Position numbers and translations under genes: made by a program
In this document: positions 36,891-48,481 of the stretch, in pieces
Layout: the number at the start of each line of letters is the position of its first letter
Numbering within the stretch: the stretch's first letter is position 1
The notes under the pieces: model-generated
What the model saw: only the letters and a program-made list of their open reading frames with translations
The model's database searches: none
Told to the model about the DNA's origin: nothing
Assembly: GCA_016630905.1 (NCBI GenBank)
Contig: WBMQ01000003.1
Location: forward strand, 248,001 to 312,000
Source of the DNA: Capillidium heterosporum
Lineage: Eukaryota; Entomophthoromycota; Entomophthoromycetes; Entomophthorales; Capillidiaceae
DNA: 64,000 nt
Direction: 5' to 3'

Positions 36891-37500
36891 GATCTATTTT
36901 TCGAAGAACCAAAACCAAGGGACACAACCAACAATCAACTTTTGAGCATTTGTATTGAAGATGTTGGAGCAACTACTACTTGAAATACATTGTCACTTCC
37001 AAGCTATTCAAGTTCCAGGTACTTTCCAAATACGTTAAAGCTGATGGACTGGGAAATATGCATACTGTACCAACCACCGAGACAACCAAGGAGCGGAGGA
37101 TGTAGTCCTGAAGAAAGCCTGTCTTTTAAAAGGTTTTACAGCTGAGTCAGTTGAGGAACTTTCAAACTTCAATAGTTCCAACCTCAAGATTGAAATACAA
37201 CTTGAATAGATACGACCCTTTGGCTGTGGCTAGGCCTATTCGACTAATCAATACAATCCTAAATCTATACTTGAGTTTCACTTGTGATTTTGAGGCGTAT
37301 GGGATCAATGTTAGATCTATGCTTTCTCAAGGCTAAGGAACTGAAGGTTGGCGAACATTGAAGCTTCTGGAGTGAATACATTTAATAACCTACACAATCC
37401 ACTATTCATCTGATTGGTATATAGGTATAACTTTTACAATGACTAGCAGTTAGAAACCATTTATGAATTGTTCCTCAGTCTAAAGGTACTTGCACTGAAG
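36891..37500 (+). repeat. Inverted duplicate block, copy B
   Basis: Near-identical to the reverse complement of 23446-24050 (about 98% over the central 560 bases). Copy-specific changes include four small insertions relative to copy A (around 37064, 37069, 37302 and 37354), so this copy is the more disrupted. Both share the frame break within the F-box-like reading. Confidence 0.85.
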
Positions 37501-38110
37501 GGCATTTTGCTCTTTTAAAAAATTAAGATCGTACTCATCTAAAACCTCGAGCACCTGGAGCTAATCACCAATTTCGATTCTTATGCCTTAGTTTTGAATA
37601 TTAAGCAAGTTTTCCTGGAATTGAGGAGGTTCAACCTAGAACATCATTCCATCTATCAGTGTACTGGATTGACGGGTATTATTGCTAGGTTTCTTAGTTG
37701 ACCTGGGCTTAAGAAGATCCAACTTAGCGCACAGCTGCTGAATTGCATCGCTGAAGGCTACCTAAATTTTGTAATAAATCTTACCATATATTCTTTTGAA
37801 TTGAATGTATATACTTCTGAAGCCTTGACGTACTATTTCGAGAACTTGCTTACGTTGGAGATCATCGGACCCACTACTCACTCCCTATTTAAAAAGTTCA
37901 AGCCTGCGATGCATCTACACCACTTTTACATCTTTGCTTGAAGGATATCACCGTTACCTTCGCTAGGTGACTGCTGATTTGCTTACCGGAGTTGCAGATT
38001 TTAGTTTCATTATTAAGTACACACATAGGAAATCAGCCGGTTTTTACACCAGGTTAGATCCTTTAACTGTGCAGAGTTACCCTATATTGTGAGAATCGAA
38101 CTTTACAACG
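36891..38110 (+). pseudogene. F-box/LRR-like pseudogene B
   Basis: Starts with the duplicated F-box-like block (NRYDPLAVARPIRLINTI and neighbours at 37200-37300), then continues past 37500 into sequence that is only distantly related to pseudogene A. Readable fragments are VLNIKQVFLELRRFNLEHHS near 37590-37650 and LNFVINLTIYSFELNVY near 37760-37820. The second matches FDFITNLTVASFSFDGY of copy A. At least two stops and several indels separate the fragments. The gene is dead. Confidence 0.6.
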
Positions 38111-38968
38111 TCAAGCCGGATTTTTCAAGCTAGTTTAGAGGTAAACTCTATTCGTTCATTAGTTTCAAATACATGAAACTTAGTATATATATATGAATTT
38201 AAATAAGCACATGTCTTTATACTTAATATATACGGCATTTAAATTTATCTAACTATTTATTTGAATTAATTACTACTTTATAGATAAGTACATCAAAATA
38301 CTTCGTTAGATACTTTATGTTCTGGACAAAGGTGTTATTAATTAATTTTCCATGACCTTGGATATATAAATGAAACAACATGTTGCTGTAATAGGATTCC
38401 TTTTGTTGTTTTAATTTCGTTAGTGTATTGAATACCTATATAGTGATTAGTCGCTCATTCTTTTAATATCTTCAAAGTTATATTAAGTTATATGGCTTGG
38501 GAGATTGGTGTAGAAAATTCATAATATCCCAACCAAATCCACAATAAAATGAAGTACTCGTATAATTAGCTAATATTATCTAACTTAACAAAACATTCAC
38601 TATTATATACTTCAACAACTACATCTATTGTTTTGAAAGAAATAGCCCCAGTAAAGTTATGATAGTGAAAGAATAATTATCAATGAAAAGCAGCTGAACA
38701 TCAATAACTTTGTCACAAAGTCTAAGCAGCTATAGTAGATCATATATCTAATACAAGTAAATTAATATGGTGAAATGCTCAATACTATGACGAGCATTGG
38801 ACCAATAGATTTGCAAAGCCGATGGCTTTAACATGAAAAAAATCTAATGGGCTAATTCGGGATTAGGGTAAATTCCAAGATTGAACTCCTTTTCTACTTT
38901 CTCAATAAAGATAACAAAAACACAAAAAACTCACCTTCCTCGCAAAAAGATACATTAGCAGTAGAAGA
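38111..38968. other. Intergenic, 5' flank of unknown gene
   Basis: AT-rich. The last 130 bases resemble the corresponding flank of the downstream paralogue (ATTAGGGTAAATTC at 38861-38877 and 41073-41086), so the promoter was copied with the gene. Confidence 0.5.
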
Positions 38969-40773
38969 ATGAGCTACGACAGCGAAGTTGCAAGAAGGCT
39001 CCAACTAATCGACAAGATATGCTCGTTTGTAAATCAATTTGCAAGCCAACTTCGAAACTCAAAGGAAAAGTCGCAAAATTCTCAAATACAACAGGATATA
39101 ATTAACCAGGAAATAGACAAATTTTCTAAAACTTTGGAGCATTATACCCAAGATTTAAGGCCCAATTTTAATAGGTAGCCAACTTTTCAATTATATGTAT
39201 TTCTAACTTTCTAAAATAGCGATATAGAGGTTGATAAGTCACCTCAATTTAGCAAGGGATTAAATCTGGTTTCTGATAGCAAGTAGGAAAGAGATTCTTT
39301 TATTCCAAGATGAACGTGAGCTTTCGCCGTCGGTTGAAGTAAGTTTTGGCATTTATATCATCATAAATCTAATATGTATTTGCTTATAGAATATTCCCAA
39401 GCATATATCAATTGAAACCACACTCAAGAACCCTATGGCCCCCAAGGATGGCAAAGGACTATTAACTGTCACTCCTGAATTAAATCCTAAAGCCCCTACA
39501 AACCTCGATCTCGATCATCTCGGCAAGCCTATAAACATTGTAATCGACCTTACGAACGATCAAGAAACCTCAATTAATTCTTTGGAAGATGAAGTTGACT
39601 CAAGTGTGATAGACTTCAAATTTTACTCCAGCGACGACCTATCAAAAAAAGTGTCTCCCCAAAAAGAGAACCTATCCTTATCTAACGAACTCTCCTTCAG
39701 CCTCGGACTTATGAGTCTCAGCTCCAACGAATTCACATTCCACGTAGTTGATTCTAAAAATGAGGTAAAAAGTAGTCCAAACTTTTATCCTTTGGAAATT
39801 GAGATAGCTAAAGACCAACCTACTTTACCCCCGATACTCCAACCTGAATCCGAATCTGATCCGGCAGCAAATATACTAGCTATCTTAAACCAACTAGATA
39901 CGAACGTTGACCAGCAGATGGCTAGGTTTTCATTAGTTGAGTACGTAGAAGACCCTCCCGACTTTTCTTGGTTCGATAGGATCGGTTCTGCCTCTGCCAG
40001 TATTTCTCAAATCGATACTAAAATTGATGAGCAAAAACCAGTAAGTCCTTTCGTCGAGTATATAGACGATTCTTTGGACTTTTCCTGGCTCGATAGGAGC
40101 GATTCCCCTGCCAAAACCACTAAATGTCCACCGGAATTGGGCCTTATAGGAGAGGATAGCCGGCTTCCTTTGAAATCCAACCTTGAGCTTTCAAATGTTG
40201 ATGCCTTCTCGGATTTGAGTTTAGAAGGTTCCCTATCGAATTGTTCCGACAATATGATCCTTCCACCGGTGAGCAGCTCTAAAAGGAAGCGTAACTTGCC
40301 TGATATAGAAGGCTCTTCTACCCCGGATAAGGATATGATCGCATTGCAAAGCAATATATATAAGAATAAGGTACCTAGCAGTATATGTAATATTTTAGCT
40401 AACTTTTATTACTTAGACATCCAAGTCAAACTCGGTATCCAGCCCTAGTAAATTAATTGAATATCGGACGACCAAGCGGATCAGATTCCCTACTGAAACC
40501 GTTGGAAATCTGCTACTAGGACAAAGCGATATCGACCCAGTTTTAGCCTACGGTAAAGCTCTACCGGAGCTCCTTGGTCCCATTTTCAAGCAACCTAAAG
40601 CATGGTTGGAACCAGTTAGAAGCAGTGTATTCCAAGAAAACGCTCTAAAGTTGGAAGAGACTGGAGGTATAGACCTGAGTTACAAAAACTACTTTTCAGA
40701 TGGTGATGGTGATACTGGTAAAAAAGCACCATCAATTTTTAAAGTCGATAAGCAGGTAAAAAGGACATTTTGA
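38969..40773 (+). CDS. Unknown protein, tandem copy 1 (frame break)
   Basis: Four exons by comparison with copy 2: 38969-39178, about 39222-39343, about 39396-40369, and about 40429-40773. The N-terminus (MSYDSEVARRLQLIDKICSF) is a likely helix. The centre is acidic and Ser-rich, with INIVIDLTND, SSVIDFKFYSS and FSLGLMSLSSNEFTF. A unit of about 43 residues ending DFSWFDR or DFSWLDR occurs twice (39885-40110). The C-terminus has TTKRIRFPTE and a highly conserved LPELLGPIFKQPKAWLEPVR. Exon 2 reaches TAG at 39284-39286 after VSDSK. One base later the frame reads RKEILLFQDEREL, matching copy 2 without a gap. I recognise no family. Disordered regulatory or scaffold protein is the general impression. 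Confidence 0.6.
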
Positions 40774-41182
40774 GGATGGAATTGTAGGGTTGTTACTGAT
40801 GCTATAATAAGTTTCTATGTAGGGTAGATGAGTTTGTATAAATAGTTTGTATCTTGTATTTTTCTTTGGATACTGAATGTGATAATCTGAATTTATAAAT
40901 TTTGCAAGTATATGTATGTATATATTGAGTTTTATACTATCTCATTAATATCTTTATTTGACAATTTTGAACTTTAGTCTTGTGATGGTACACTAATATA
41001 GCACAGAGCCAATAGAATCATAGTGATTTTGGAAAGAATTGGAAGATCCAAAATCTTTTGGATTGATTCCAATTAGGGTAAATTCTAAGGTCCTCGCCCC
41101 TTTTCTAGAACCATATCTTCACTTGCAATAAAGAAAACTCAGTGTACTTTCTCCATAAACAATATACGATAGCAGTAGAAAG
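40774..41182. other. Intergenic between tandem copies
   Basis: About 400 bases holding the 3' flank of copy 1 and the promoter of copy 2. The end (41070-41170) is similar to 38860-38960. Confidence 0.55.
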
Positions 41183-42756
41183 ATGAGTTACGACAGTGAA
41201 TTTGCAAAAAGGTTCCAGCTAGTCGATAAGATATGTTCATTTGTTAATCAGTTTGCAAATCAACTTGGAGGTTCAAAGGAGAAGTTGGAGTTATCACAAA
41301 TACATCCAGATTTGATAAATCAAGATATATATACCTTTTCCAAAGTTTTGGAGCGTTATAACCAAGATTTAATATCGCATTTCGATATGTAAATGTCTTA
41401 TTTTTACCTCTTTTTCTAACCTTTTTAAATAGCGATATAATGGTCAGTAATCCAACCCAAAGTGATGAGGAATCAAACTCAATTATTGATAGCAGTGAGA
41501 GGGAAATTTCTATGCTTCAAGATGAACAGAAACTTTCAGCTTTGGTTTCGATGAGTTCTAACCCCTTTCCAATCGAAATCACGCGCAAACACTCTATTAC
41601 TGCCAAAGATGGCAGGAGACTAGTAACTAATTCCGAGCCCAGTTCTAAAACCCCCATAAAGTTCGATTTCGACCATCCTGACAAGCCTTCAAGAATTGTA
41701 ATTGACCTGACGAGCGATCATGAAATCCCAACTGACCTTATGGAGGATGAGCTTGATTCAAGCGTGATAGATTTCAAATTTTATTCCAGCAGCAGCACAT
41801 CACAGAAAGTGTCCTCACCTAAGGAAGATTTACCTCCTGCTACCGAACCCTCCTTCGCTCTCGGACTTATGAGTCTCAGTATGAATGAATTTACTTTTAA
41901 CATAACCGACAATAAAAATGAGATAAGAAGTAGTCCGGATTTCTGCGTTCGAGAGGTTGAAGTTACTAGGAACCGAACTAACCGACCTCCACATTTCCTA
42001 CCTGACCACGATTATACAGCAGATATGCATGCCGAATTAAATCAACTGGATGCTAGCGATGACCAACCGGTAGCTGGAAGTCCATTCATCGAATACATGG
42101 ATGACTCTTCAGACTATTCGTTTCTCGATAGAAGTAGCTCTCCCGACAGTACTGTTAATTGTCCACTGGAATTTGGTCCTGCAAAGGAAGACATCAAACC
42201 ACTTTTGGAGTCCAAAGGTGCACTTTCGAATGTCGGTATCCCCGCAAATCTGAGTTGGGAAGGTCCCTCATCAAAATCTTCCGTCGACGACATCCCCTCA
42301 CTGACAGATGTCTCTAAAAGGATACATAACCAACTTGCTTTAGAAGGTTCTTTTACTATGGATAAAGGTACAATTGCACCACAAAGCAATATACCCAAGG
42401 ACAAGGTATTTAATACTTAGTATAATATTTTAGTTAATTTCATTGCCTAGGAATTCAATTTGCATTTGACATCTGATTCTTGTAAATTAACCGACTTTAG
42501 AACGACTAAACGGATTAAGCTTCCTACTGAAGCTATTAAAAATCTGTTACTAGAACAGAGCAACATTGACCCAGCTACAGTTTACGGTAAACCTCTACCG
42601 GAGCTCCTTGGTCCTATCTTTAAGCAGCCTAAGGCATGGCTTGAACCGGTTAGGACGAATGGATCCCTAGCGGTCGCTCCAAGGCAAAATGAAAATGGTG
42701 ATGAAAATCCAAGTAGTAGAAACTATTTTTCAGATAGTGGTATCGATAGATTTTGA
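41183..42756 (+). CDS. Unknown protein, tandem copy 2 (intact)
   Basis: Three exons (41183-41388, about 41434-42405, about 42451-42756) read without interruption. All blocks of copy 1 are present: MSYDSEFAKRFQLVDKICSF, RIVIDLTSDHEI, SSVIDFKFYSSS, FALGLMSLSMNEFTF, one copy of the SPFIEYMDDSSDYSFLDR unit, TTKRIKLPTEAI and LPELLGPIFKQPKAWLEPVR. It ends at NYFSDSGIDRF, about 17 residues earlier than copy 1. Exons 2 and 3 of copy 1 are fused here, so copy 1 gained or copy 2 lost an intron. Function unknown. The conserved blocks separated by fast-changing acidic linkers suggest short binding motifs. Confidence 0.7.
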
Positions 42757-43370
42757 AAAGCTTCATCAACGTTTAAAATCAGAAAGCAAGTTAGAAGGTG
42801 TATTTGAAGTCGAAGCTATAAGAGCGCTTGCAGATGGTGGAGGAATTTCTATCGCACGTTGGACGGATTTGTATGCAGTTCTAATACTGAACTTTTCCAT
42901 TGGTACTAGATAAGTGAATATACGAATGCATCAGCATTAAAACTTTTTGTTGTTTTTATTGATATAACTAAGCTTTCATTGGGATTTCAACTATATCATC
43001 TTGCACATATTTTTTCTTTAGCATTGATTCCATAAAGAATACTTTTTATTCATAGAAATCTATCAGCCTTTAACTTTTAGCAGTGCTAAAAATTTCTTTA
43101 AAAGCAATCTTATCAATTTCATAAAACTTTGCCAATTTCAAACAACTCAACTGTCTTAAGTGAATCTACTGTTTAGTTTCAATTGGCTCTAGCTTTTTAA
43201 GGCCAATCAATTGATAGAACTTGAGAGATTAATTAGAAAGTTCTAGCTCATCGAAATTTCAAGGCCTAATAAGAGCAATCCAGTAACTCAACTTCCCTTA
43301 GCATCCAACCAGGTCCGAAGATACAATTAGATTAACACTAAAATTAAAGTTCAACCTAAGATTCAACACA
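42757..43370. other. Intergenic, 5' flank of BPL1
   Basis: AT-rich, with no coding frame of note. The first 60 bases resemble the coding end of tandem copy 1, a trace of the longer C-terminus lost from copy 2. Confidence 0.5.
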
Positions 43371-45465
43371 ATGAACATACTTATATACGACGGACCCGGT
43401 GTCTCCAGCAACTACCTAGTGGCAACTCGATCCTACCTTCAACACTTCCTATCTGAAAACTACAGTATCCAAACGTTAACTCCAACTATGCTCTTGAAGG
43501 AACCTTGGTACGAAGCCTGCAGTCTGTTGGTGATGCCTGGCGGTAGGGATCTACCTTACATGTCAAGTATAGGTAAGGATGGTTGTACGCTGATAAAGGA
43601 CTACGTAGCAAAAGGAGGAAACTACTTGGGTATATGTGCCGGTAGTTATTTCGCCAGTGACTATTGCCTATTCGACGAAGGTGGACCACTAGAAGTTAAA
43701 GGCGACCGACTTTTGAAGTTCTTTAAAGGTGTATGTAAAGGTCCACTGATCAAAAGCTTCCAGTACGATAGTGAAGAGGGTGCTAGATTGATGAGTATCA
43801 AGGTTAATTTTTCAAAGGATAAACAGTTGGACACCAAGCTTTATCTGAACGGTGGCGGTAGTTTTTTGTTAGAGAACTTGAGTAAGAGAGATTTGGATAA
43901 AGTTAAAGTTTTGGCAAGGTATGCGGATGGGGAAGGTACCGTGGTAGATGAGGCAGATAGGAATGCTATAATACTAATAAACTGTGGAGATAAAGGTGGT
44001 AAGGTAATCCTGTCAGGTGTTCACTTCGAATTTGAATACCAGAATTTCAACGACAGAGAGCAAAACATGTTTTTGAAGAGCTGAGCAACTACAAGGAGGT
44101 CAACATTGAATTTAACAAGCTGCTACTAGGGAGTTTTAGCTTGAAATTGAATAAAGCATTTGACGGTAAGGAGTTGAGTGTTTCTCCCATATGCATATTC
44201 GAAGGAGAACGTAGGAAGATTCTGCTGGAAAAGTTTAAGGAGCAAATGAACCCAGAAGGTAAAAGTAAGGGTGTTTTGGAAGATGTATTAGATGCCTTTA
44301 TTTTAAATTCCAGTGATAGTAAGGTCCTCGGCATCCCTTTAATAAACTACAGTGACGAAATTAAGGAGCAGCTCCCCTTTGATTTCCAAATCTACTCTAG
44401 CTGGCTGTCCCCTACATCAACCATAGGCTTACCACTGTTATTTGGATCGGTGCTTACCTCCACACAAACCATCCTTGAGAAGAACTACAAGTTCCAACAG
44501 ACGCTACCATCGGGATCAGTACTGGTAGCTAACCAGCAGATAAGTGGTAAGGGTCGTGGGCAAAACACTTGGGTCTCGTCGAGTGGCTGCCTTCAGTTTT
44601 CCTTCTTATTGCGGGTACCTTACAGCTTGAAAGAGCCTTTCCCAGTCGCTATGTTGCAGTACTTGTTTGGGCTGAGTGTAGTTCAAAGTATAACGAATAT
44701 AAAGGGTTACGAAGCTTTGAAGTTGCGATTGAAGTGGCCGAACGACATCTATGGTTTGGATGACTTTGACAACGGGATTGAATTTGATGATACCAACCTG
44801 TTTGGTAGTGAAACAGGAGGGGTAAAGAAGTTCGAGCTGAAGAAACTGGGTGGAATTTTGGTCAACTCGTCCTTCTCTAACAACATGTTTGATATAGTTA
44901 TAGGTAAATTCTACATGTTGAAGCCAGCTACTAATTTTTTAGGATGTGGTATAAACGTAACCAACTCCCAACCCACCCTATGTGTCAACGACCTCATCCG
45001 ACAACTCAATTTACGAAACTTGAAGAAGGATCCTGCTACCCCTACCCTACCTCCTTTAACTAAAGAGCAGATCCTAGGCCGCCACCTTGAATACCTTCTC
45101 TCAGATGTTAAAGACGTTCCTAACTTCATTTACCAAGGGATTCGAACCATTTGCAAACGATTACTATAAGTTTTGGTTACATAGGTAATTCTTTCTTTTT
45201 CTTTTTATATTAGTATTAATATTTTGAATACGGCAGTGGTCAGATCGTAAAGTTAAAGGAATTGGGAGATCTAAAGGTAAAAATACTGTCCATAAGTTTG
45301 GATACCGGGTCCTTGGAATGTATTACGTTGGATCCTAAGACCAACCAGGTCAACCCGTTAAGTTACAAGATCCTGAAGCTGGTACCGGATGGTAACTCGT
45401 TTGATATGATGAACGGGTTGATTCCTGAGGAAGTAAGTAAAAGTTTTAAAAGGGTTTCGATTTAG
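43371..45465 (+). CDS. BPL1: Biotin--protein ligase
   Basis: The N-terminal part (43371-44080) is the glutamine-amidotransferase-like domain of fungal biotin ligases (LVMPGGRDLPYM, NYLGICAGSYFAS, GVHFEFEY). The catalytic part follows with SVLVANQQISGKGRGQNTW (biotinyl-AMP loop) and LKLRLKWPNDIY. After an intron (about 45191-45240) the C-terminal cap follows (GQIVKLKELG to NSFDMMNGLIPEE). The enzyme attaches biotin to pyruvate and acetyl-CoA carboxylases. Two frame breaks are present. Near 44078-44084 one base seems missing (FLK then ELSNYKEVN, a -1 change). Near 45131-45135 one base seems extra (IYQG then FEPFANDYYKFWLHS, +1, in a GGG run). As the enzyme is essential, base-level errors or two recent mutations are likely, unless a second copy exists. 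Confidence 0.88.
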
Positions 45466-46038
45466 ATAGAGTAGGAATGGGCTTTCTATTAAACTTTAAA
45501 CGTCTAGTTACCTTGATTTGGTATAAATTGAGGAAGCTTTTATGTTCACAAATTATCCTTTTATATCTTAGATTAAAGAGTACTTGCACTTTACCTGTCG
45601 TGACTCATCTTATTTTGCTACGTCTCCTTCCATTAACTTGAGTATAGTGGAGTTGCATGTCAAACACGGCTTCTTCCGTAAAGTTTTCTGGGGGTTCGGG
45701 ACTACTAAAGTTGCGGAATATTCAGGTTCAAGCCCACTCAAGTTGTACTTCCGGATTCTTCCAGCTCACAAATGAATTCCATGGATTATTCATTTTCAGT
45801 GGTAACACATTTTCACACATACTGGCCTGACACCTCAAGCCTAATGGGATTATAAATAGACCCAACGAGAATTAAGTTTACCTAAAACCCTTTCTAAATT
45901 TGTTAGATAAATTAACTTTAGACACCTTGTAAATATAAATACATAGAACTGGAGAGCAATTAGAGCTATCCTAAACGACGAAAGCGATATCTTCTCGCAA
46001 TATAATTTTACTATAGTTTCAATAAACTACACCTACTT
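45466..46038. other. Intergenic, nothing recognised
   Basis: 3' flank of BPL1 and promoter of the first regulator-like gene. A 63-residue ORF at 45584-45775 is unsupported. Confidence 0.5.
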
Positions 46039-47967
46039 ATGTACTCTACACCCTCCATTTTGTCACTCCAATCCAACTTCCAAATTAAAGATAGCAGCGA
46101 CACTGACATATCTTTACAACTAGTAGTTTCTAGAGCGCCAAGATCATATAAAGATAAGGCCGCAGCACGTATCCAAAGTTTGGAGAATTCGTTGATAAAG
46201 AAGCTGTCGATCTTTGAGGAGTATTTGAAGTTCGTCGAAAGTGATTTGAATGTTAGCGATAGCGAGAGAGTTCACATAGGACCAACCCGGGTAGCACTGG
46301 TGAGATACTTAAAGTGGGTCAAGGCAAGGTCAAAGAATTTTCAAATAATGGTACAGAAGATGAAAGGTAGCAAGAGGAGTAGAGAAGCAGAAAAGAAGGC
46401 CCAGCTCGAGTACCTTCAGAACATTGATTTGGAGGTGGATCATCAAACCTACTATTTGAATAGGATAGTTCAGTCACGATCAAATGAAGCTCCAAAACTT
46501 CTATATACCGAGGGTAATGTTGTTAAAGCTTGTAAATACTTAGGACCCATGGAAACCGATGGTTTTAAAGTATCCGACATTTTGAAGGAAGGGGTTGAAC
46601 TCTATTGCAACCACCTCGATACCGATGGCTTTTGGCTCGACCGCACCTTCCTAACCGATGTGTTAAACCGCCCTGGAAAATCTTTATTGAAGCACCTCCT
46701 ATTCGACACCTTCTTCAAACATCTTGCCGTATCCAAACATGGGGCCAAATATCAATACCTGAATGACACAACCTCGATTGAGACACTACTCCCTCACTGT
46801 TTTAGCAACCCTAGTAGGGAAGGTTTGGTTGCTTTGATGTTGCTTTGCTTGGAAGAAGGCTGGAAGTACAACTACGTCAAGACGAAGGTATATCTCGGAC
46901 ATGCTTTTCAAATGGCTAATATGCTCGGCTTAAACCCGGACCACCCAGGCAGTACTTTTTCTACAAATACTAGAGATACGGAACCCTGGAAGTCCCAGAT
47001 GTGGCAGATACTGGTATTTGCCCACAATAGCGTTTTTGAGGCAATACCAGGACCGCCATTAGTTCGCATCAAGTCCAAGGTAACTTTCGAGCACCTCTCT
47101 GCCTCCGCCTTCTGCTTCCCTTCGTCTATCCGTTGTCTTAGAGATATGGCTGATATGGAATATAGCCGAAGGGAGGGAAACAAGCCCAGTTCCATACCGC
47201 TAGTCGAAGTAAAGGATATGGATCAGGCTACTCCCTATGAGATAAAGAGGTACTTGAGGAACGGCTTGGAACAGAGTATGGTGCAGTGTCAGATCCTAAT
47301 GAACCTCCAAGCCGAAGGGTACGATGAACTGAACCCCACGGAAAGTTATCGTCGGATTCTATCTGATGAGGAGTTCCAAAACCTGGAAAGAGAAATTGAC
47401 GACATCATCGAGGCTACCCCCAGGCGATTTAAAGTCCCCATTGTCATTCCAGAATTCTACCTGTGCAACCGTATGTTACGCAAAAACTTCAACTTCGAGC
47501 AAATGTATATGGGCGGTCTAGCGTACAACGGAATGCTGGTCTGCAGGATATCGCTATACTACCCACTAGCCCTCATCGACCCTAAACCGCAATCACTGAC
47601 TGATAAAAATGCCTGGATCCGAGTTCTTAAGGCTGCAGACCTGCTCAACGATTACTTTTTGGCCTTTATCCGCCAGTACCTGACAATTACCAACCCTTCC
47701 ACCATTCAACTCATCAACTTCACCGACCTACTACCGGCCATCTACACCTACCTCAACGCCATCATTCAGAAAGCGGTTGCCCCCTGGCAGTACCCCAACT
47801 ATGTCGGTAAAGTCCAGACCTTGGTTAACGGCATGGAGCAGGTACTTTTTTCGGATCGGACGATTGTTGAAACTAAATGTGCCTATGATCGTCTTACTGA
47901 GGCTTTGCCCAACTTTCAACTTGAGGATCCTTACAAGATACTACTGCGTCCTAGTCAAAGTATATAA
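46039..47967 (+). CDS. Regulator-like protein without zinc cluster, tandem copy 1
   Basis: A single exon of 642 residues. The N-terminus has no Cys-rich zinc cluster. It begins with a short acidic tail, then a basic helical stretch (RSYKDKAAARIQSLENSLIK) resembling the linker and coiled coil that normally follow a Zn2Cys6 motif. Residues about 95-125 (KARSKNFQIMVQKMKGSKRS) are strongly basic. The middle (about 165-420) resembles the fungal_trans middle-homology region: KYLGPMETDGFKV, LVALMLLCLEEGWKYNY, HAFQMANMLGLNPDH. The C-terminus is helical (YNGMLVCRISLYYPL, LADLLPAIYTYLN-like). I infer a zinc-cluster regulator relative that lost its DNA-binding finger. It could act as a partner or inhibitor of DNA-binding relatives. 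No upstream exon encoding a finger was found in the 570-base flank. Confidence 0.6.
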   Translation: MYSTPSILSLQSNFQIKDSSDTDISLQLVVSRAPRSYKDKAAARIQSLENSLIKKLSIFEEYLKFVESDLNVSDSERVHIGPTRVALVRYLKWVKARSKNFQIMVQKMKGSKRSREAEKKAQLEYLQNIDLEVDHQTYYLNRIVQSRSNEAPKLLYTEGNVVKACKYLGPMETDGFKVSDILKEGVELYCNHLDTDGFWLDRTFLTDVLNRPGKSLLKHLLFDTFFKHLAVSKHGAKYQYLNDTTSIETLLPHCFSNPSREGLVALMLLCLEEGWKYNYVKTKVYLGHAFQMANMLGLNPDHPGSTFSTNTRDTEPWKSQMWQILVFAHNSVFEAIPGPPLVRIKSKVTFEHLSASAFCFPSSIRCLRDMADMEYSRREGNKPSSIPLVEVKDMDQATPYEIKRYLRNGLEQSMVQCQILMNLQAEGYDELNPTESYRRILSDEEFQNLEREIDDIIEATPRRFKVPIVIPEFYLCNRMLRKNFNFEQMYMGGLAYNGMLVCRISLYYPLALIDPKPQSLTDKNAWIRVLKAADLLNDYFLAFIRQYLTITNPSTIQLINFTDLLPAIYTYLNAIIQKAVAPWQYPNYVGKVQTLVNGMEQVLFSDRTIVETKCAYDRLTEALPNFQLEDPYKILLRPSQSI

Positions 47968-48481
47968 ACATATTATTTATTTTTAATACCACTAATTATA
48001 TAGCCTTTTGAACTAGTACAGTTTATTAATTTTTGTAGTATGTCTTATTCTATATGCTTATTTGGGGTTTATATACTATTGCATCGGGTATGTTAAGGTA
48101 TTTTATCATTTATGTGAATTTTACCTTGGATCCATTATTGAAATAATACCCCCGCAAACTATAGAAACTCATGTAATTTTAGATATAAATTTGTTCAATA
48201 AAGCTAAACTTTGAGCCAAGAATTGTATAAAATTGCTCTTATGAAAATCAGATTTCAAAGACAAGCCAAGGCATCAACCACAAATAAACTTTTCAAATAG
48301 ATTCAGCATTTTATCAAGCTTATTTAAAACTTTATCCCAAATTAAATAACTTTCCTTTATATACGAGCCTTGGAGACTATACATACATAGAGCTGTAGAG
48401 CAACTAATCTCATTCCAAACAACTAAAGTAGTACCCTTCTGTATAATAACTTAATTTGCTTTTTATAGATAACGTTGGATT
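47968..48481. other. Intergenic between tandem regulator-like genes
   Basis: About 510 bases with the promoter of copy 2. Segments around 48380-48430 resemble 45930-45990 upstream of copy 1 (CATAGAACT/CATAGAGCT, GAGCAACTA-like), showing that the promoter was duplicated too. Confidence 0.5.
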
